Positions 19,577-30,919 of a DNA stretch of 64,000 nt are shown piece after piece (positions within the stretch are counted from its first letter, which is position 1; every line of letters starts with the position of its first letter). The stretch is taken from NCBI GenBank assembly GCA_951812925.1, contig OX638368.1, positions 80,396,909 to 80,460,908 on the forward strand. Reading direction: 5' to 3'. This DNA comes from Calliopum simillimum. Its lineage: Eukaryota > Arthropoda > Insecta > Diptera > Lauxaniidae. Both the position numbers and the translations under genes were made by a program. Under the pieces are notes generated by a model. That model was given only the letters and a program-made list of their open reading frames with translations, was not told where the DNA came from and did no database searches.

Positions 19577-20043
19577 CAGTTACTCACTTAAGTTAGTATA
19601 CACCAGACAGGGCTTATTCATTTTGAAATAATTTCAAAGTTTTTACATGAAAGTAAACAAAATAAACTTTATTTCACTTAAAGAAAACATTGAACTTCAA
19701 TTTCAAAGAGGAATTTTAGTAAAAATATCTTAAAGAAAAAACTTTAATAATACAAATTTTTCAAATACCATCTGCTTCGTTAAATATGCGAGGACTTCCT
19801 GACCGCGGCCTATTTTTAGTAGTGCCAAAATTTTTAAACTTTTCTATAATTTTATAACAAATTTCTCGATATCACGCACAGAAGCTTTTGCTTTGTAATT
19901 AAATCTCTTAAGTCTCCTGAAAGGTCTTGTCCTCTGGTCGCCATTGTTGAAAAGTAAGGTAAAACAACAAAGTCAAACTCAAAACACGTTGGAGCCCACT
20001 GTGTATGGGAGAAAGGGTGTATACTAACTTATGTGATAAACTG
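19577..20043 (-). mobile_element. Tc1-type deletion derivative
   Basis: CAGTTACTCACTTAAGTTAG... at 19577 and the inverted ...CTAACTTATGTGATAAACTG ending 20043 are flanked by TA (19575-19576, 20044-20045). At 467 bp it is far below the size of an autonomous Tc1 element. It retains the start of a transposase on the minus strand. Confidence 0.85.
19744..19944 (-). pseudogene. Tc1-type transposase N-terminus, broken
   Basis: Beginning at ATG 19944 (minus), the frame reads MATRGQDLSGDLRDLI and, after a frameshift, a segment with FGTTKNRPRSGSPRIFNEAD. That is the paired-like DNA-binding domain and the GRPR-like linker of Tc1 transposases. The catalytic DDE domain is deleted. Stops and a frameshift make it non-functional. 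Confidence 0.8.
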
Positions 20044-20237
20044 TATAATGCATTACCGCAAAAATAAAGGAAGCAAGATCAGTTGAGCGATTTAGACAAA
20101 AATTAGAAGCGAAATTAGAGAAAAGTCAATTATGAAATTGAAATTGTATTGAATTGATATGGAAAAACATTTTTTTTTAGTAATTGTATAAGAATTTGTA
20201 AATAAAAATAATTTAAGTTATTGTGCTTTGCATATAC

Positions 20238-21048
20238 ATTAGCCTGGTTTTAGTGCGCGTTTTTTCGATATTGATAGCTGTAACGGGCGAATTTTGTTAG
20301 TTTACGAAATAAAATTATTTTGTAAGTTTGGTCTCGATCGGAGGGGGTAACACCTGCCCTATCGGGTCCAAAGAGGGGCACCATAGCGAAAATTTCACGA
20401 AAATAATTCATAGCTTCCCCGGGGTGACCCCTAGAGGGTTGAAATGTATGACCAGGTTCCATTATTTTTTTCTTCCCAACATTTTTTCCAAGCGCACCTA
20501 CCCCCTATTTATCACCCTTCGGGGTCCCCCCTACAAAATCTACATTTTTGAAAATTCGCTGCAACTGTCCCAGAATGACCCCAAGATAGATAAGATGTAT
20601 GACCAGGTCCTATTATTTTTTTATCTCCAACATTTTTATGTAACAGACCTACCCCCTATCTGTCCCCCTTTTGGGAGGCCTCCCACAAAAAAAAAATTTA
20701 AAAATAGTTCAAAGCTCCCCCGGGGTGACCTCTAGAGGGGTGAAATGTATGACCAGGTTCTATTATTTTTTCGTCCCCAACATTTTCTCTTGAGACACCT
20801 TCACCCTATCTACCACCCTTTTAGGGGCCCCCTACAAAATCCACATTTTTGAAAATTTTTTGCGTTTGTCCCGGGATGCCCGCAATATAGGGTTAATATC
20901 CGATTAGGTGCTATTATTTTTTGTAGTCTTAAGCCATCTTTACGCCATTTTCATTTTTCGTAACCTAACACAATTCGCCATTTACAGCTATCAATAACGT
21001 AGTATTTTATTATTTTTTTATTTTATACAACACTAAAACCAAGCTAAT
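20238..21048. mobile_element. TIR element with an internal minisatellite
   Basis: ATTAGCCTGGTTTTAGTG (20238-20255) faces CACTAAAACCAAGCTAAT (21031-21048); ATAC lies outside both ends (20234-20237, 21049-21052), a possible 4-bp duplication. Inner sequence next to the ends is also inverted (GATATTGATAGCTGTAA against TTACAGCTATCAATAAC). Between them a unit of about 150 bp with TGTATGACCAGGT (20445, 20597, 20747) and CCTACCCCCTAT is repeated three to four times; its GC-rich blocks stand out from the surroundings. No transposase. Confidence 0.7.
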
Positions 21049-21229
21049 ATACGTATTACAATTTGTTATATTGTATAATTTTTAAAATTGTTGGGTAGAA
21101 ATTTTAATTAAAATATAATGAAATATTTAAGATACTGTATAAATATATTAGCTGCTCGTAAATAAATAAATAAATAATAAGTCAAAAAAACAGTTTTAAC
21201 CTTATAACTACTCAGATGTACATTTTAGA

Positions 21230-21914
21230 CCCCCCTCATGTGTAATTTTTTGTTATTCTGGTCTTCCTCTATCACATTCCAGAAGCTCCGCATCGATTAC
21301 AATCTATATAACATATAAAGTATTTAACTTGCATAGGAGGTGCCACGCCCACTGGTGATATTTTGCCAGCTTTTAATTCAGAGGTGCGTTATGGCAAGTA
21401 AACCCCGCATAGTTAATTTCAGAAAGATAGCTTTAATTTTTTTTTTTTATGCGTGTTGAAATATTATAGGCGGTGCCACGCCCTTTTTCAAATTTTCCAA
21501 ACATAATGGCATACCACATATTATTCTTCGCTGTCAGAGTTAAAACAGCCTAAAATTTCATCAAAATCGTTGGAGCCGTTCTTAAGATATATAAAATTGA
21601 AATTTTTAGTTGTTAAAAAGTAACCGTGGCACTCCTTTAATGCCGCCCACTCTTTGACCATTTAATTTTATTGACAATCAGCACCTGTATACCAAATTTC
21701 ACCAAAATATATTGCATAGTTTAGGAGATACGACCCAATAAATTCTACAATTTAGGGCGGAGCCACGCCTCCTTGTGAATATATACAAGGTCAAAACGTA
21801 GACTGACCTTCATTCTATACAAAAGTGCATACCTCCTCGAAGTTTCACTAACCCCTTGACGACCATAGGGACATATGTGTCCAAATCCAAAAATTAAGGA
21901 TATTTACGTAATAA
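21230..21914. repeat. GGCGGTGCCACGCCC-type fly repeats
   Basis: Several diverged units carry GGAGGTGCCACGCCCACT (about 21338), GGCGGTGCCACGCCCTTTTT (about 21470), GCCGCCCACT and ACCAAATTTCACCAAAAT. This is the same intron-repeat class as at 16.4-17.1 kb and 56.4-57.9 kb. No coding potential. Confidence 0.7.
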
Positions 21915-22001
21915 TGGAACCAGCCAATTCATATTATGACATTACTTTTGTCTCTATAAGAATTTTCAAAATGTAGTATAAAAATAAATATTAAATGCAA
22001 G
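21915..22001. mobile_element. Left part of an AGGGTGGGCC-family foldback split by gypsy
   Basis: The block ACATTACTTTTGTCTCTATAAG to ATTAAATGCAAG matches, in reverse, the foldback at about 11340-11400. It breaks at CAAG (21998-22001), where the gypsy 5' LTR begins, and resumes after the 3' LTR at 36330. Confidence 0.8.
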
Positions 22002-22218
22002 TGCAATAAGTACCATATCTAGTCTATTATTCTTTATTCTTTCATGCCCATTCATTCGTTGTTTCATATTACGTTCTGTTTCGTATTTAAGCGTAGGTAT
22101 AGAGAAATATTTCTGTAACGGCCGATTCATTCTGTTAATAGATTCTGATGAGTTCGTTTGTTTTAAGAAATAATCTTGGTTAATAAACAGTTTTAAGAAT
22201 AAAAAAGTATATATTGCA
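22002..22218 (+). repeat. 5' LTR of the outer gypsy element
   Basis: It runs from TGCAATAAGTACC to ATATATTGCA. Against the 3' LTR (36111-36329) I count about six substitutions and a 2-bp indel, roughly 97% identity, so the insertion is moderately old. AATAAA near 22188 is a possible polyadenylation signal. Confidence 0.93.
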
Positions 22219-22220
22219 AT

Positions 22221-22233
22221 TCAGAAGTGGGAT
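22221..22233 (+). promoter_or_regulatory. Primer binding site, tRNA-Leu type (outer gypsy)
   Basis: TCAGAAGTGGGAT just after the LTR is complementary to the acceptor/T-stem region of leucine tRNA (the TGTCAGAAGTGGGATT stretch), offset from its CCA end. The gypsy element at 61.6 kb uses the same tRNA in standard register. Confidence 0.65.
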
Positions 22234-22247
22234 ATCCAACAACTAAA

Positions 22248-23801
22248 ATGGAAAAAGTTACAAAGAAAATGATGATTGATGCCTCGACCGCTGCCGGCGT
22301 TGAAATCGAAGGAGGTGCTACTGTGGCAACGTTGGGCCCTATGTATGAGGAATTGATGGAAAAATCAAACCGCGGCCAACATGCAGATGCTGATGGAAAT
22401 GCAGATGCTGACGGAAATGCAGATGCCGATGGAAATGCAGATGCTGATAGAAATGCAGATGCTGGTGAAGGTGTAGATGCAGATGAGGATTCAGATGCTG
22501 GCGAAGATGATGCAGTTAACAAAGAGCTGTCCCGAATTGATCACGAGTTGCTCCTTGCCAGAAAGAAACGCGAGCTGCAAAAATTGATGGAAGAGCTGAA
22601 CGTGGGTGAAGTGCAGCGTGTTGATAGCCGCAAATTTGATTTCCAAGCTTTCGAGGCGATGGTGCATTCGTTCAGTGGTGACGATACCTGCGATGTCAAA
22701 AAATGGATTAAAGATATTGAAGACGCATTTGAAATTTTTAACTCCAGTGGTCGCGACAAATTCATTGCCACCCGACGTTTACTTAGTGGCACGGCTAAAA
22801 TTTTCTTACGTACCACCGCAGCAAACACCTATGAAAGTGTAAAACCACTGCTTACTGCTGAATTTGGCCAGGCCCACACACTAAGTGATGTATTTGCGCA
22901 ACTTAAAGCATGCACCCTGAGGCCTGGAGAATCTGTAAAGCGCTACGTCATCGAAATGCAAGAAATTGCATCTAACGCCGCTGTTCCAGAAATCGATTTG
23001 ATCGAATACATTTTGGATGGTTTGAATAATAAGTCTCCAAACATATCAATTTTACATGCTGCTCGTTCACTTCAGGATTTAAAATCTCTTCTGGACCGAT
23101 ACGAAAAGAAAAGAGTTCGTACTGGCGCTATGGTGAAAGCTGCCGTTAGTGTCGCTGCATCCGTTTCCAAGCCAAAAGATGATATTGCCGGGCTGTCTGC
23201 TGTCCGCTGCTACAATTGCTCACAATTTGGGCACTACCAAAGCAAGTGCATAAAGCCGAAGCGCCCACTTAACGCTTGTTTTAGATGCCATTCAGTGGGA
23301 CATTTTCACCAGAACTGCCCGAAGAAACAACAAGCTGTCGCTGCGATTGCCCCTGGGGATGGAGATGGATATGGCGATTTTAAATTTAATGATAGATTTG
23401 GTGCTTTCCAACAGGTAAGTGTTGCCTTCCTTGATAGAAATGGTTGCACTGATGCTAAAATATATTGTTCACTTTTTAATTCCGGAAGTAGTAGTAGTTT
23501 TATAACAATGTCACTGGTGCCCTTTGCCTGTAAACAGAAGTCGTCAACACTGTTTCGTGGAATGGGAAATTCAAAATTAAGTACGTGTGGACAAGTAAAA
23601 TGTCAAATAACTTTTCGGAATGAAACGGTAATACATGATTTTGTTGTCCTTCCAGATAACGAGTCACTGGTGCCATTGTTAATAGGAAGGGATGTTTTAT
23701 TAAAACTTAATATTCGTTTATGCCAAATTGAATTGAAATACACTAAAAATTATATTTTGCCAAAGGAGCAAAACAGTACACTCATTTCTTTCAATATGTA
23801 A
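22248..23801 (+). pseudogene. gag: Gag and protease of the outer gypsy element
   Basis: The start is taken at ATG 22248 (MEKVTKKMMID); the frame is open a little upstream. It covers 517 codons to TAA 23799. An acidic run of NADADG repeats spans about residues 43-80. The central capsid-like region has the usual FDFQAFEAMVHSFSGDD and RYVIEMQEIA landmarks. Two CCHC zinc knuckles follow (CYNCSQFGHYQSKC, then CFRCHSVGHFHQNC), which package RNA. The C-terminal segment is an aspartic protease fold whose active site reads FNSGSSSS, with Asn in place of the catalytic Asp, so the protease should be dead. The frame stays open to 24082 if the TAA is ignored, implying a nonsense mutation. Confidence 0.88.
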
Positions 23802-24145
23802 AAAAATCCAAGTAGAGTAGAATCAATTGAACCAACCGAGATAACTGCAGGAAATTTTAAGGAAGAAATTCTTAAAAAAGTAAAAGAACTGGGAGAAAAT
23901 TCATATGAATGCTTTGAGGAATTAACTGAAGATAATCGACACATATTCGATGTTTCTGAATTAGAATTGATTAACTTAATTAATGAAGAAGGGATGGTAA
24001 ATATTGTTGATTTAGGACTGCTGACATGTGCAGTTACCACCGGAAGTAAAAATAAGGAAATTATTTTAAATGAGAAAAATTAAGTGCTATAATTTCAGAC
24101 CATTATTTGAATTCTTAAGTTCAGCCTAGGTTTACAGATTATTCG

Positions 24146-25684
24146 ATGCAAATAAGATTGACTAATGATGTGCCAATGTATTGTGCTCCAAGGCGTTTGT
24201 CTTATTTTGAAAGGATGGAAGTCCAAAATATAACAAATCAACTTTTAGAGAAGGGCATTATTCGTTCAAGTGATTCACCTTATGCTTCGGCAATTGTGCT
24301 AGTAAAAAAGAAAAATGGTGACATCCTGATGTGTGTTGACTATCGAGCAATAAACAAAATTACGATTCGCGATAACTTCCCTTTGCCCTTAATTGAGGAT
24401 TGTTTGGAGTATTTGAACGGAAAAAAGTTTTTTTCTTCTTTAGACTTAAAAGATGGTTTTCATCATATCAGAATGCATGAAGACTCGATTAAGTTCACTG
24501 CTTTTGTCACACCTTTCGGGCAATACGAATACACCCGCATGCCTCCTCAAAAATGCGCCTGCTGTTTTTCAGAGGTATATTCACCTAAAATTGAAACCGT
24601 TGATTGAAAGAAGTCTAATTGTAATTTACTTAGATGATATATGCATTGCAACTGAAGACTTAAGTGCACATTATAAAATTTTAGCAGAGGTCCTGGAACT
24701 ATTAAAAGAATCTGATCTTGAGTTGAATTTAAAAAAAAGGTAGATTTGCTTTCCGTGAGCTTGACTATTTAGGATATCGTATAAATCATGAGGGTATTAG
24801 GCCAAGTAACAGTCATTTAGAAGCAATTTGTCAATATCCGATGCCAAAAAACACAAGAGGTCCAAAGATGCCATGGGTTATTCTCATATTTCCGACGTTT
24901 TGTACCAAATTTTGCAAGTATTGCCAAACCACTCACCAATCTGTTAAAAAAGGATACTAAGTTTTCATGGACGGAGGAATTTTCTAAAGCTTTTGAATAC
25001 TTAAAAAATAGTTTGACTTCTTCACCAGTTTTGTCAATTTATGATCCAAAAAAGGAAATGCAGCTACATTGCGATGCGAGCTCCTATGGTTTTGGCGCCG
25101 CACTTATGCAAAAACAAAGTGATGGAAAGTTTCATCCAGTCGCCTATTACTCAAGAAAAGCGACACCCGATGAATCCAAGTTAATAAGTTTTGAGTTGGA
25201 AACACTAGCCATCATGTACGCTTTAGAACAATTCCATACATTTGTTGACCGATTACCATTTAGAATAGTGACTGATTGCGAGGCATTGTCACAGACGTTA
25301 AAGATAAAAGATGTGAATAAACGCATTGCTAGATGGGCTTTTGCATTGGAGTGTTACAATTATAACGTGGAGCATCGTAAGGGTAGTTCTATGTTGCATG
25401 TACATGCGTTAAGCCGTACCCAAATGGTAGCTGCTGTAGAAACAGAAATTTCAGAGTTAGATGCGAATATCCAAATTTCACAGGCTCGAGATACTAATAT
25501 ACAAAAAATTAGCAGTGCATTAGAAACTGGTGTTTTGCCCGGTTATTTCTTAGAGAATGATTTAGTTTTTCGAATTGGACCTCAGGGAGCTTGAAGAAAA
25601 TATAATGAGGGTAGTGCATGAAAAATGTGGTCACTTAGGGATAAAAAAATGCATAAACAGAAACATTACTGGTTTGAGAATATA
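24146..25684 (+). pseudogene. pol: Reverse transcriptase, RNase H and integrase start, outer gypsy
   Basis: RT motifs occur in order: SPYASAIVLVKKKNGD, CVDYRAINKITIRDNFPLP, FFSSLDLKDGFHHIRM, TPFGQYEYTRMP, then after a frameshift near 24560 NAPAVFQRYI and the catalytic VIYLDDICIATE. A second shift near 24740 precedes LFSYFRRFVPNFASIAKPL and the RNase H domain (HCDASSYGFGAALMQ at 25068; FELETLAIMYALEQFH). The last RNase H motif reads HVHALSR where HxDALSR is expected, so a catalytic Asp is lost. The integrase zinc finger starts (HEKCGHLGIKKC) and is cut at 25683 by the inner retrotransposon. Non-functional. Confidence 0.88.
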
Positions 25685-26007
25685 GTAATGTAAAGATACA
25701 TTACATAGTAATGTAATTGTTACTTTATATAAAGCACAACACTATAACTCCACAAACTTAGTATGGTTTTGCAATATTGCTTTAATGTCTATTTGTTTAC
25801 TTGAATTTAGTCATGTACTGAAATATGTTTTAATGTAACGTAAGTTTGTAATGTTACGGTTCTTTTTGTTGTAAAGAGCTTTTAGTACTGAAGCATTTAA
25901 AGAAAAGCTTTTGAGTTTACATAGTTTAAGCAAAGTATTAAAAATAAATAGTTTTCAGTTTTCGAAGAAGAAACCAACTGAGTTTCATTAAAGCTCAATA
26001 TATAACT
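25684..26007 (+). repeat. 5' LTR of the inner gypsy element
   Basis: 324 bp. A TATATAAAG motif near 25734 could be a TATA box. Differences from the 3' LTR are one indel near 25708 and two A/G changes. Confidence 0.93.
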
Positions 26008-26017
26008 GGCGACGAGG
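26007..26017 (+). promoter_or_regulatory. Primer binding site, tRNA-Ser(GCT) type (inner gypsy)
   Basis: TGGCGACGAGG overlaps the last T of the LTR. It is complementary to the 3' end of a serine tRNA whose acceptor strand is GACGAGG (plus G and CCA). A 1-nt overlap with the LTR is usual in this branch. Confidence 0.75.
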
Positions 26018-26497
26018 AAAACTCTGCAAAAACCGCGTGTTTAAATTAAATGTTTTAAATTTATTAAAATAATAAAATAAAATAAACTTTTCGTAAAACA
26101 CCATCAAATTTTTGAGTAATACTTAATTTAATACAATACAAAAGTAATCAACGAATTAAGTAATATCGGAGCTTTCCTGGAAAATCATCTTATGATAAAA
26201 GTCAAAAAAATATCATTTAATTGATTAAATTGATTTGATTTGGATGAATCACATGTACCACAGTTCAAAAAGGTGACTTGTAGGACGTTTACCAAGGGTA
26301 CCAATAGGTACAGTCGTACATTAGCTTTCTTATTTTGTCAAGGTATTCATAAATTTTATAAAATAATTATAATTATAATTAAGATTGTAATACAAAATTA
26401 AAAATTAATTTGTTTTGTGTATTTTTGTAATTTTTGTAATTTTTGTATTAAAGCAATAGAAATTTACTACTTTATATTGTTAATATCTTAAAACAAA

Positions 26498-27580
26498 ATG
26501 GAGGGTGAGCTAATGAATAGATTTAACTTAACATTAAATTGTATTAAAAATATTGAAAAATACGATGGGACAGATAAAAATCAACTTCCTGATTTTTTCA
26601 TGCAAATTGAAAATGTAATGCCAAATGTAGAAAGTTTTACTGATAATGATAGAAGAATGCTTTTTGACTACATTAAAAACAAATGTGTAGGAGATGCTCG
26701 ACAGGCCATACGCAGGTTTAATCCACCAAGTAATTGGACAGAATTAAAAAACATTTTAAAAACAAGTTTTGGTGAAAAAGAGACATGTAGTGAATTAATG
26801 GATAAACTTAAAACTTGTGCTTTCGACCCGACTATTGAGAATTATTATTTCAAGTTAAATAAATTAAGAAACAGGCTGTGCAACAGAAAATTGACACATG
26901 AGGACAATCAATTTACGCACTATGAAATTAACAGAATTGTATTAAAAACATTTAAAGAACATCTGCCAGAACCAACTAAAACTATAATTTTTGGTAGAAA
27001 TCCCGATAATATTGAAGACGCTTACAATATCATTCTTGAAGCGCGGCACCAAAATTATACCATGCATGGTCCACCAATGATGGGTTACCAACGCAACTTT
27101 AATAGATCGTACATTAGAACCAATTTTAGTGACAATTATAGGCGTTATCAAAACTCTGTTCAAAATCCTCATAATGTAGATAATGTCAAAAGAAATAATA
27201 ATGAAAATGTTTTTAACAACTTTCCACCTTTAATGCATAATAGTTACAGTAACCAAAATAGCCAAAATCATACAAATAATAATCGTAATGAGGGTTCTTC
27301 TAACAACATTCCAGACCATTATAACACTAATAATTTCAGACAATCATTTAGTAGAAATAATAATAATACAAATAGTTTCTCCCAACACCATAACCCACAA
27401 ATCAATAGAAGCAACATTCCAAATAATATAAGCTCAGCAGTTTCGAGAATGCAAACAAATCAAGCACGACATTCTAACCGATACAGAAATTCAGATAATT
27501 ACAATCAAAATACGCCAATGGAGGTAGGAAATTCAGACTTAAATTTTCAGGAAGTAGACCCAAGAAATTACCCTATATAA
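26498..27580 (+). CDS. gag: Gag of the inner gypsy element
   Basis: This uninterrupted frame of 360 codons starts at ATG 26498 (MEGELMNRFNLT). Residues 1-210 give the helical capsid-like region (IEKYDGTDKNQLPDFFMQIE; WTELKNILKTSFGEKETCSE). The C-terminal third is very rich in Asn and Arg and has no CCHC knuckle, as in insect errantiviruses, where basic segments bind RNA. The product would assemble virus-like particles. The protease frame overlaps its 3' end in the -1 register, the normal gag-pol frameshift layout for this group. Intact in sequence. Confidence 0.88.
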   Translation: MEGELMNRFNLTLNCIKNIEKYDGTDKNQLPDFFMQIENVMPNVESFTDNDRRMLFDYIKNKCVGDARQAIRRFNPPSNWTELKNILKTSFGEKETCSELMDKLKTCAFDPTIENYYFKLNKLRNRLCNRKLTHEDNQFTHYEINRIVLKTFKEHLPEPTKTIIFGRNPDNIEDAYNIILEARHQNYTMHGPPMMGYQRNFNRSYIRTNFSDNYRRYQNSVQNPHNVDNVKRNNNENVFNNFPPLMHNSYSNQNSQNHTNNNRNEGSSNNIPDHYNTNNFRQSFSRNNNNTNSFSQHHNPQINRSNIPNNISSAVSRMQTNQARHSNRYRNSDNYNQNTPMEVGNSDLNFQEVDPRNYPI

Positions 27581-27903
27581 AAATAAAAAGTCTTACTAAA
27601 AACTTATATTTTATTATTGATACCGAAGCGGAGTTAAGCTTAATTTGCGAAAATATTTGTGGTCCGAAATGGAAACAAAACGTTAAAGTTTCAATAAAGG
27701 CATTAGGAACAGAATTTCATGTAAATAAACTATGCAAATTTCCCATTTTTGCAGAATTCAATGAACAAAATTACAATTGTGAATTTTTAGAACAAAACTT
27801 GTATAATTCGTTTGACGGCATTATTGGTAACAATATTTTAGATAACTTGAATTGTAGAATTGATTATATAAAGGCAGCTAATAACGGTCAATGCAATTAT
27901 TAA
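27577..27903 (+). pseudogene. Protease region, inner gypsy
   Basis: In the -1 frame after gag the sequence reads a retropepsin: YFIIDTEAELSLI where DTGA is expected (Gly to Glu in the active-site loop), then FDGIIGNNILDNLN, the conserved flap-end motif. A stop follows at 27901; the RT frame continues in another register ([16 protein letters not shown]), so there is an indel near 27885. The enzyme should be inactive here. Confidence 0.8.
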
Positions 27904-27904
27904 A

Positions 27905-28717
27905 ATATACTTAAGCAAAGAAGAGGAAAAATACGATGACTTGGTGTATGAAGATCAGGTTCTAGAAGTTTTTAGCAACCAAATAGAAGACTCAAAAATA
28001 ATGCAGTATATTGATACAGAATATCTGAGCAATTTCGAATTAGGAAAATTAAAACTTACTTTAACAAAATATAAAAAAGTTTTTTATAACAAAAATGATT
28101 CTGGATTTAACTTTACAAATGAAATAAAACATAAAATAAAAACAAAAAATGACATTCCTACATATTCGAAACTTTATAGATACCCAGAGGTTCATAAAGA
28201 AGAGGTAAATAAACAAGTAGATGAAATGTTAGAAAAAGGTATCATTCGCGAATCCTTTAGTCCATATAATAGCCCGATTTGGGTGGTCCCAAAAAAATTA
28301 GATCGTAGCAAACAACAAGAATGGCGTATAGTGATAGATTTCCGTAAATTAAATAGTATCACTATAGAAGATCGATTCCCAATGACAAATATGGAGGACA
28401 TATTTGATAAATTGGGACGATGCCAATATTTTACCACTCTTGATTTGGCGAAAGGGTTTCACCAAATTGAGATGGATCCCAGCGACGTCCACAAAACCGC
28501 ATTCTCAACTGCGAGTGGACATTACGAATTCCTTCGCATGCCATTTGGTCTTCGAAATGCGCCTGCAACATTTCAAAGGCTAATGAATAGAGTTTTGAAG
28601 GAATTCATTGGGAAAATATGTGTTGTCTACATGGATGACATCCTTGTTTTTTCAACAAGCGTTGAAGAGCATTTGGAATTCATAAATAAGATTTTGAATT
28701 GTTTTAAACGAAAATAA
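27905..28717 (+). pseudogene. pol: Reverse transcriptase N-terminal half, inner gypsy
   Basis: The open frame (first ATG 27941) covers the RT fingers and palm: [72 protein letters not shown] and the catalytic [11 protein letters not shown]. All three catalytic aspartates are present. The frame ends at 28717 after FKRK, and the next motif continues one base out of phase, so a single-base loss in the A run near 28710 separates it from the rest of pol. Confidence 0.9.
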
Positions 28718-28720
28718 TCT

Positions 28721-30680
28721 CAAGATACAGTTAGACAAATGTACGTTTCTAGCCAAGGAAACCGAGTTTCTAGGTCATTTAATAACATCTGAGGGAATAA
28801 AACCCAATCCAAAAAAAGTAGAAGCTATTGATTGCATAAGTTTGCCTAAAAATCAAAAAGATATAAAATCTTTCCTTGGTATAACAGGATTTTACCGAAG
28901 GTTTATAAAAGACTATTCGAAAATTGCACATCATATGATTAAATATTTAAAGAAAAATGCTAAAATTAATGTAAGAGATAAAGAATATATCGAAAGTTTC
29001 GAAAAATTAAAAAAACTGATCAAAGCTGATCCCATATTAGTTCATCCCGACTTTAATAAAGTTTTTACTCTGGTAACTGACGCTAGTAATTTTGCTCTAG
29101 GCGCTGTCTTTATGCAAAATAACAGAGTCATTTGCTATGCTAGTCGTTCACTTAATGGTCATGAGCAAAATTACAGTACCATAGAGAGAGAACTGCTAGC
29201 TATTGTTTGGTCTACAAAATATTTTCGACCTTACGTATTTGGTCGTAAATTCATTATTAAAACTGACCACCGTCCACTAATATGGTTGAACAACTTAAAA
29301 GAACCTAATTCAAAACTCCAGCGATGGAAAATTAAACTCAATGAGTTCGATTTTGACATTTGTTATATAAAAGGAAAGGAAAACGTTATAGCCGACGGTT
29401 TAAGTAGAATTGCAGTAGAAAATCAGAAAATGGAAATAACTATTAATTTAAATGAATTATTTGATGAAGATGTTGAAACTGTTCACAGTGCAGACACTGA
29501 CAGCTCAAACTTCATAAGAATAACAGAAAATTTATATCAAAATAGAGTTAGGGAAGTAATAAATGTAGCACCGGCAAGCGACTTGCTAAAAATAATGAAA
29601 AATAAATTGCCAGATAAGGGTCTTGTTGTTATATTTTGTAAAAACGATCAGTTATTTTTACATTTCCAGGAATTATACATAAAGTTTTTCGCTAACAATA
29701 TAAACCTTAAAATAATGAAATCAAATTCACTTTTAGAACATATTACTGATAAAGAAAAACTGCTTAAAATAATACTAGAAGAACACATTAAGAGAAACCA
29801 CAGAGGAATTAATGAAACATATTCTGAAATAAGAAAAATGTATTTCTATCCACGTTTGCATTACGAAATTCAAAAATTCATAAATAATTGTGAGATATGC
29901 AATAGAGCAAAATTTGACAGAAGTCCAATTAAATACCCTTATAATATTACAGAAACTCCTGAAAACATTAATGAAATAGTCCATTTTGATGTTTGGTTCC
30001 CACAGCGAAACGTGATGTATCTGACAAGTATAGATAAATTGTCTAAGTATGCCACGGCCCATCACTTAAGTGACAGGACCTGGGTATCCATAGTCGCAGG
30101 TATAAAAAAACGTATTCAATATCTCGGAAATCCAAAAACAATAGTTGCAGATAATGAGTTCGATACAGTGTGCGTAAAAGAATTTTTGAAAAATAACAAT
30201 ATAGAACCTCACTTTACAACCGCTTATCTAAAAACTGGTAACTCTGATATTGAACGATTGCATTTAACTCTTAATGAACACTTAAGGCTATTTAACGCCG
30301 ACCCAAATAATAAAGATGACTTAGACGAACAAATTTTTAAGGCAATTACATGTTATAATGATACGATACATAGCACAACTAAAATAAAACCTATAGACTT
30401 CATCAACAATATCATCTCAAAAGAAGAATTGCAAAAACTGTCTCATAACTGGCACCAAGAGAAATGTAAAAGAATTTCAAAATTAACTAAAAATATAAAA
30501 GATAATTCAGACTTTCAAAACGATATTGTAAGAAATTTTAGAGTAAGTAAAGCTCACCCCAAATATAAAAAAATTGTTAACTATACAAAAGATGGAAATT
30601 ATTTAATTTTAAATGAAAACAGAAACAGAAAAAAAATCTATAAAACTCAAGTAAAAAGAAAAACTAAGTATAAAGTTTAA
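28721..30680 (+). pseudogene. pol: RT connection, RNase H and integrase, inner gypsy
   Basis: The frame resumes with TFLAKETEFLGHLI and is open to TAA at 30678 (ATG at 28842 only marks a Met). RNase H: LVTDASNFALGAVF, YSTIERELLAIVW, TDHRPLIWL and KGKENVIADGLSRI, catalytic residues present. Integrase zinc finger HIKRNHRGIN...CEICNRAK near residues 316-360 of the 612-residue part. The core keeps D, D and E (HFDVWF; IVADNEFD; NSDIERLHL). This half is intact; only the frameshift before it and the protease damage stop the element from working alone. A basic C-terminal tail ends the product. Confidence 0.9.
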
Positions 30681-30908
30681 AAACAAAAATGCTCTTTATT
30701 TTGTTAATTTTTGTTTAACTTTCATTTGTTTGTAAAATTATATCTGTATGAAACAAAATGTTTATAAAAACCAGATTGGTATCGATACAAATGTATAATA
30801 ATTATTTAAATAAGATTAATTCCAAAGATATTAGCAAAAGCCAAAAAATTTCAAATTAAATAGGTTATAAATTTTTATAGAACAAGCTCAACAGAGACTG
30901 TTGAAACT

Positions 30909-30919
30909 GAGGGTGGAGG
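30909..30919 (+). promoter_or_regulatory. Polypurine tract, inner gypsy
   Basis: GAGGGTGGAGG directly abuts the 3' LTR at 30920, the expected priming site for plus-strand DNA. Confidence 0.85.

Noticed and set aside
22145..22170. CTGATGAG followed by GAAA in the gypsy LTR (also near 36256), resembling a hammerhead core
   Set aside because: The bases between the two motifs cannot form helix II, and no stem I complement is nearby; chance match.
22193..22522. Minus-strand frame of Ser/Ala repeats
   Set aside because: Antisense shadow of the NADADG repeats in gag.
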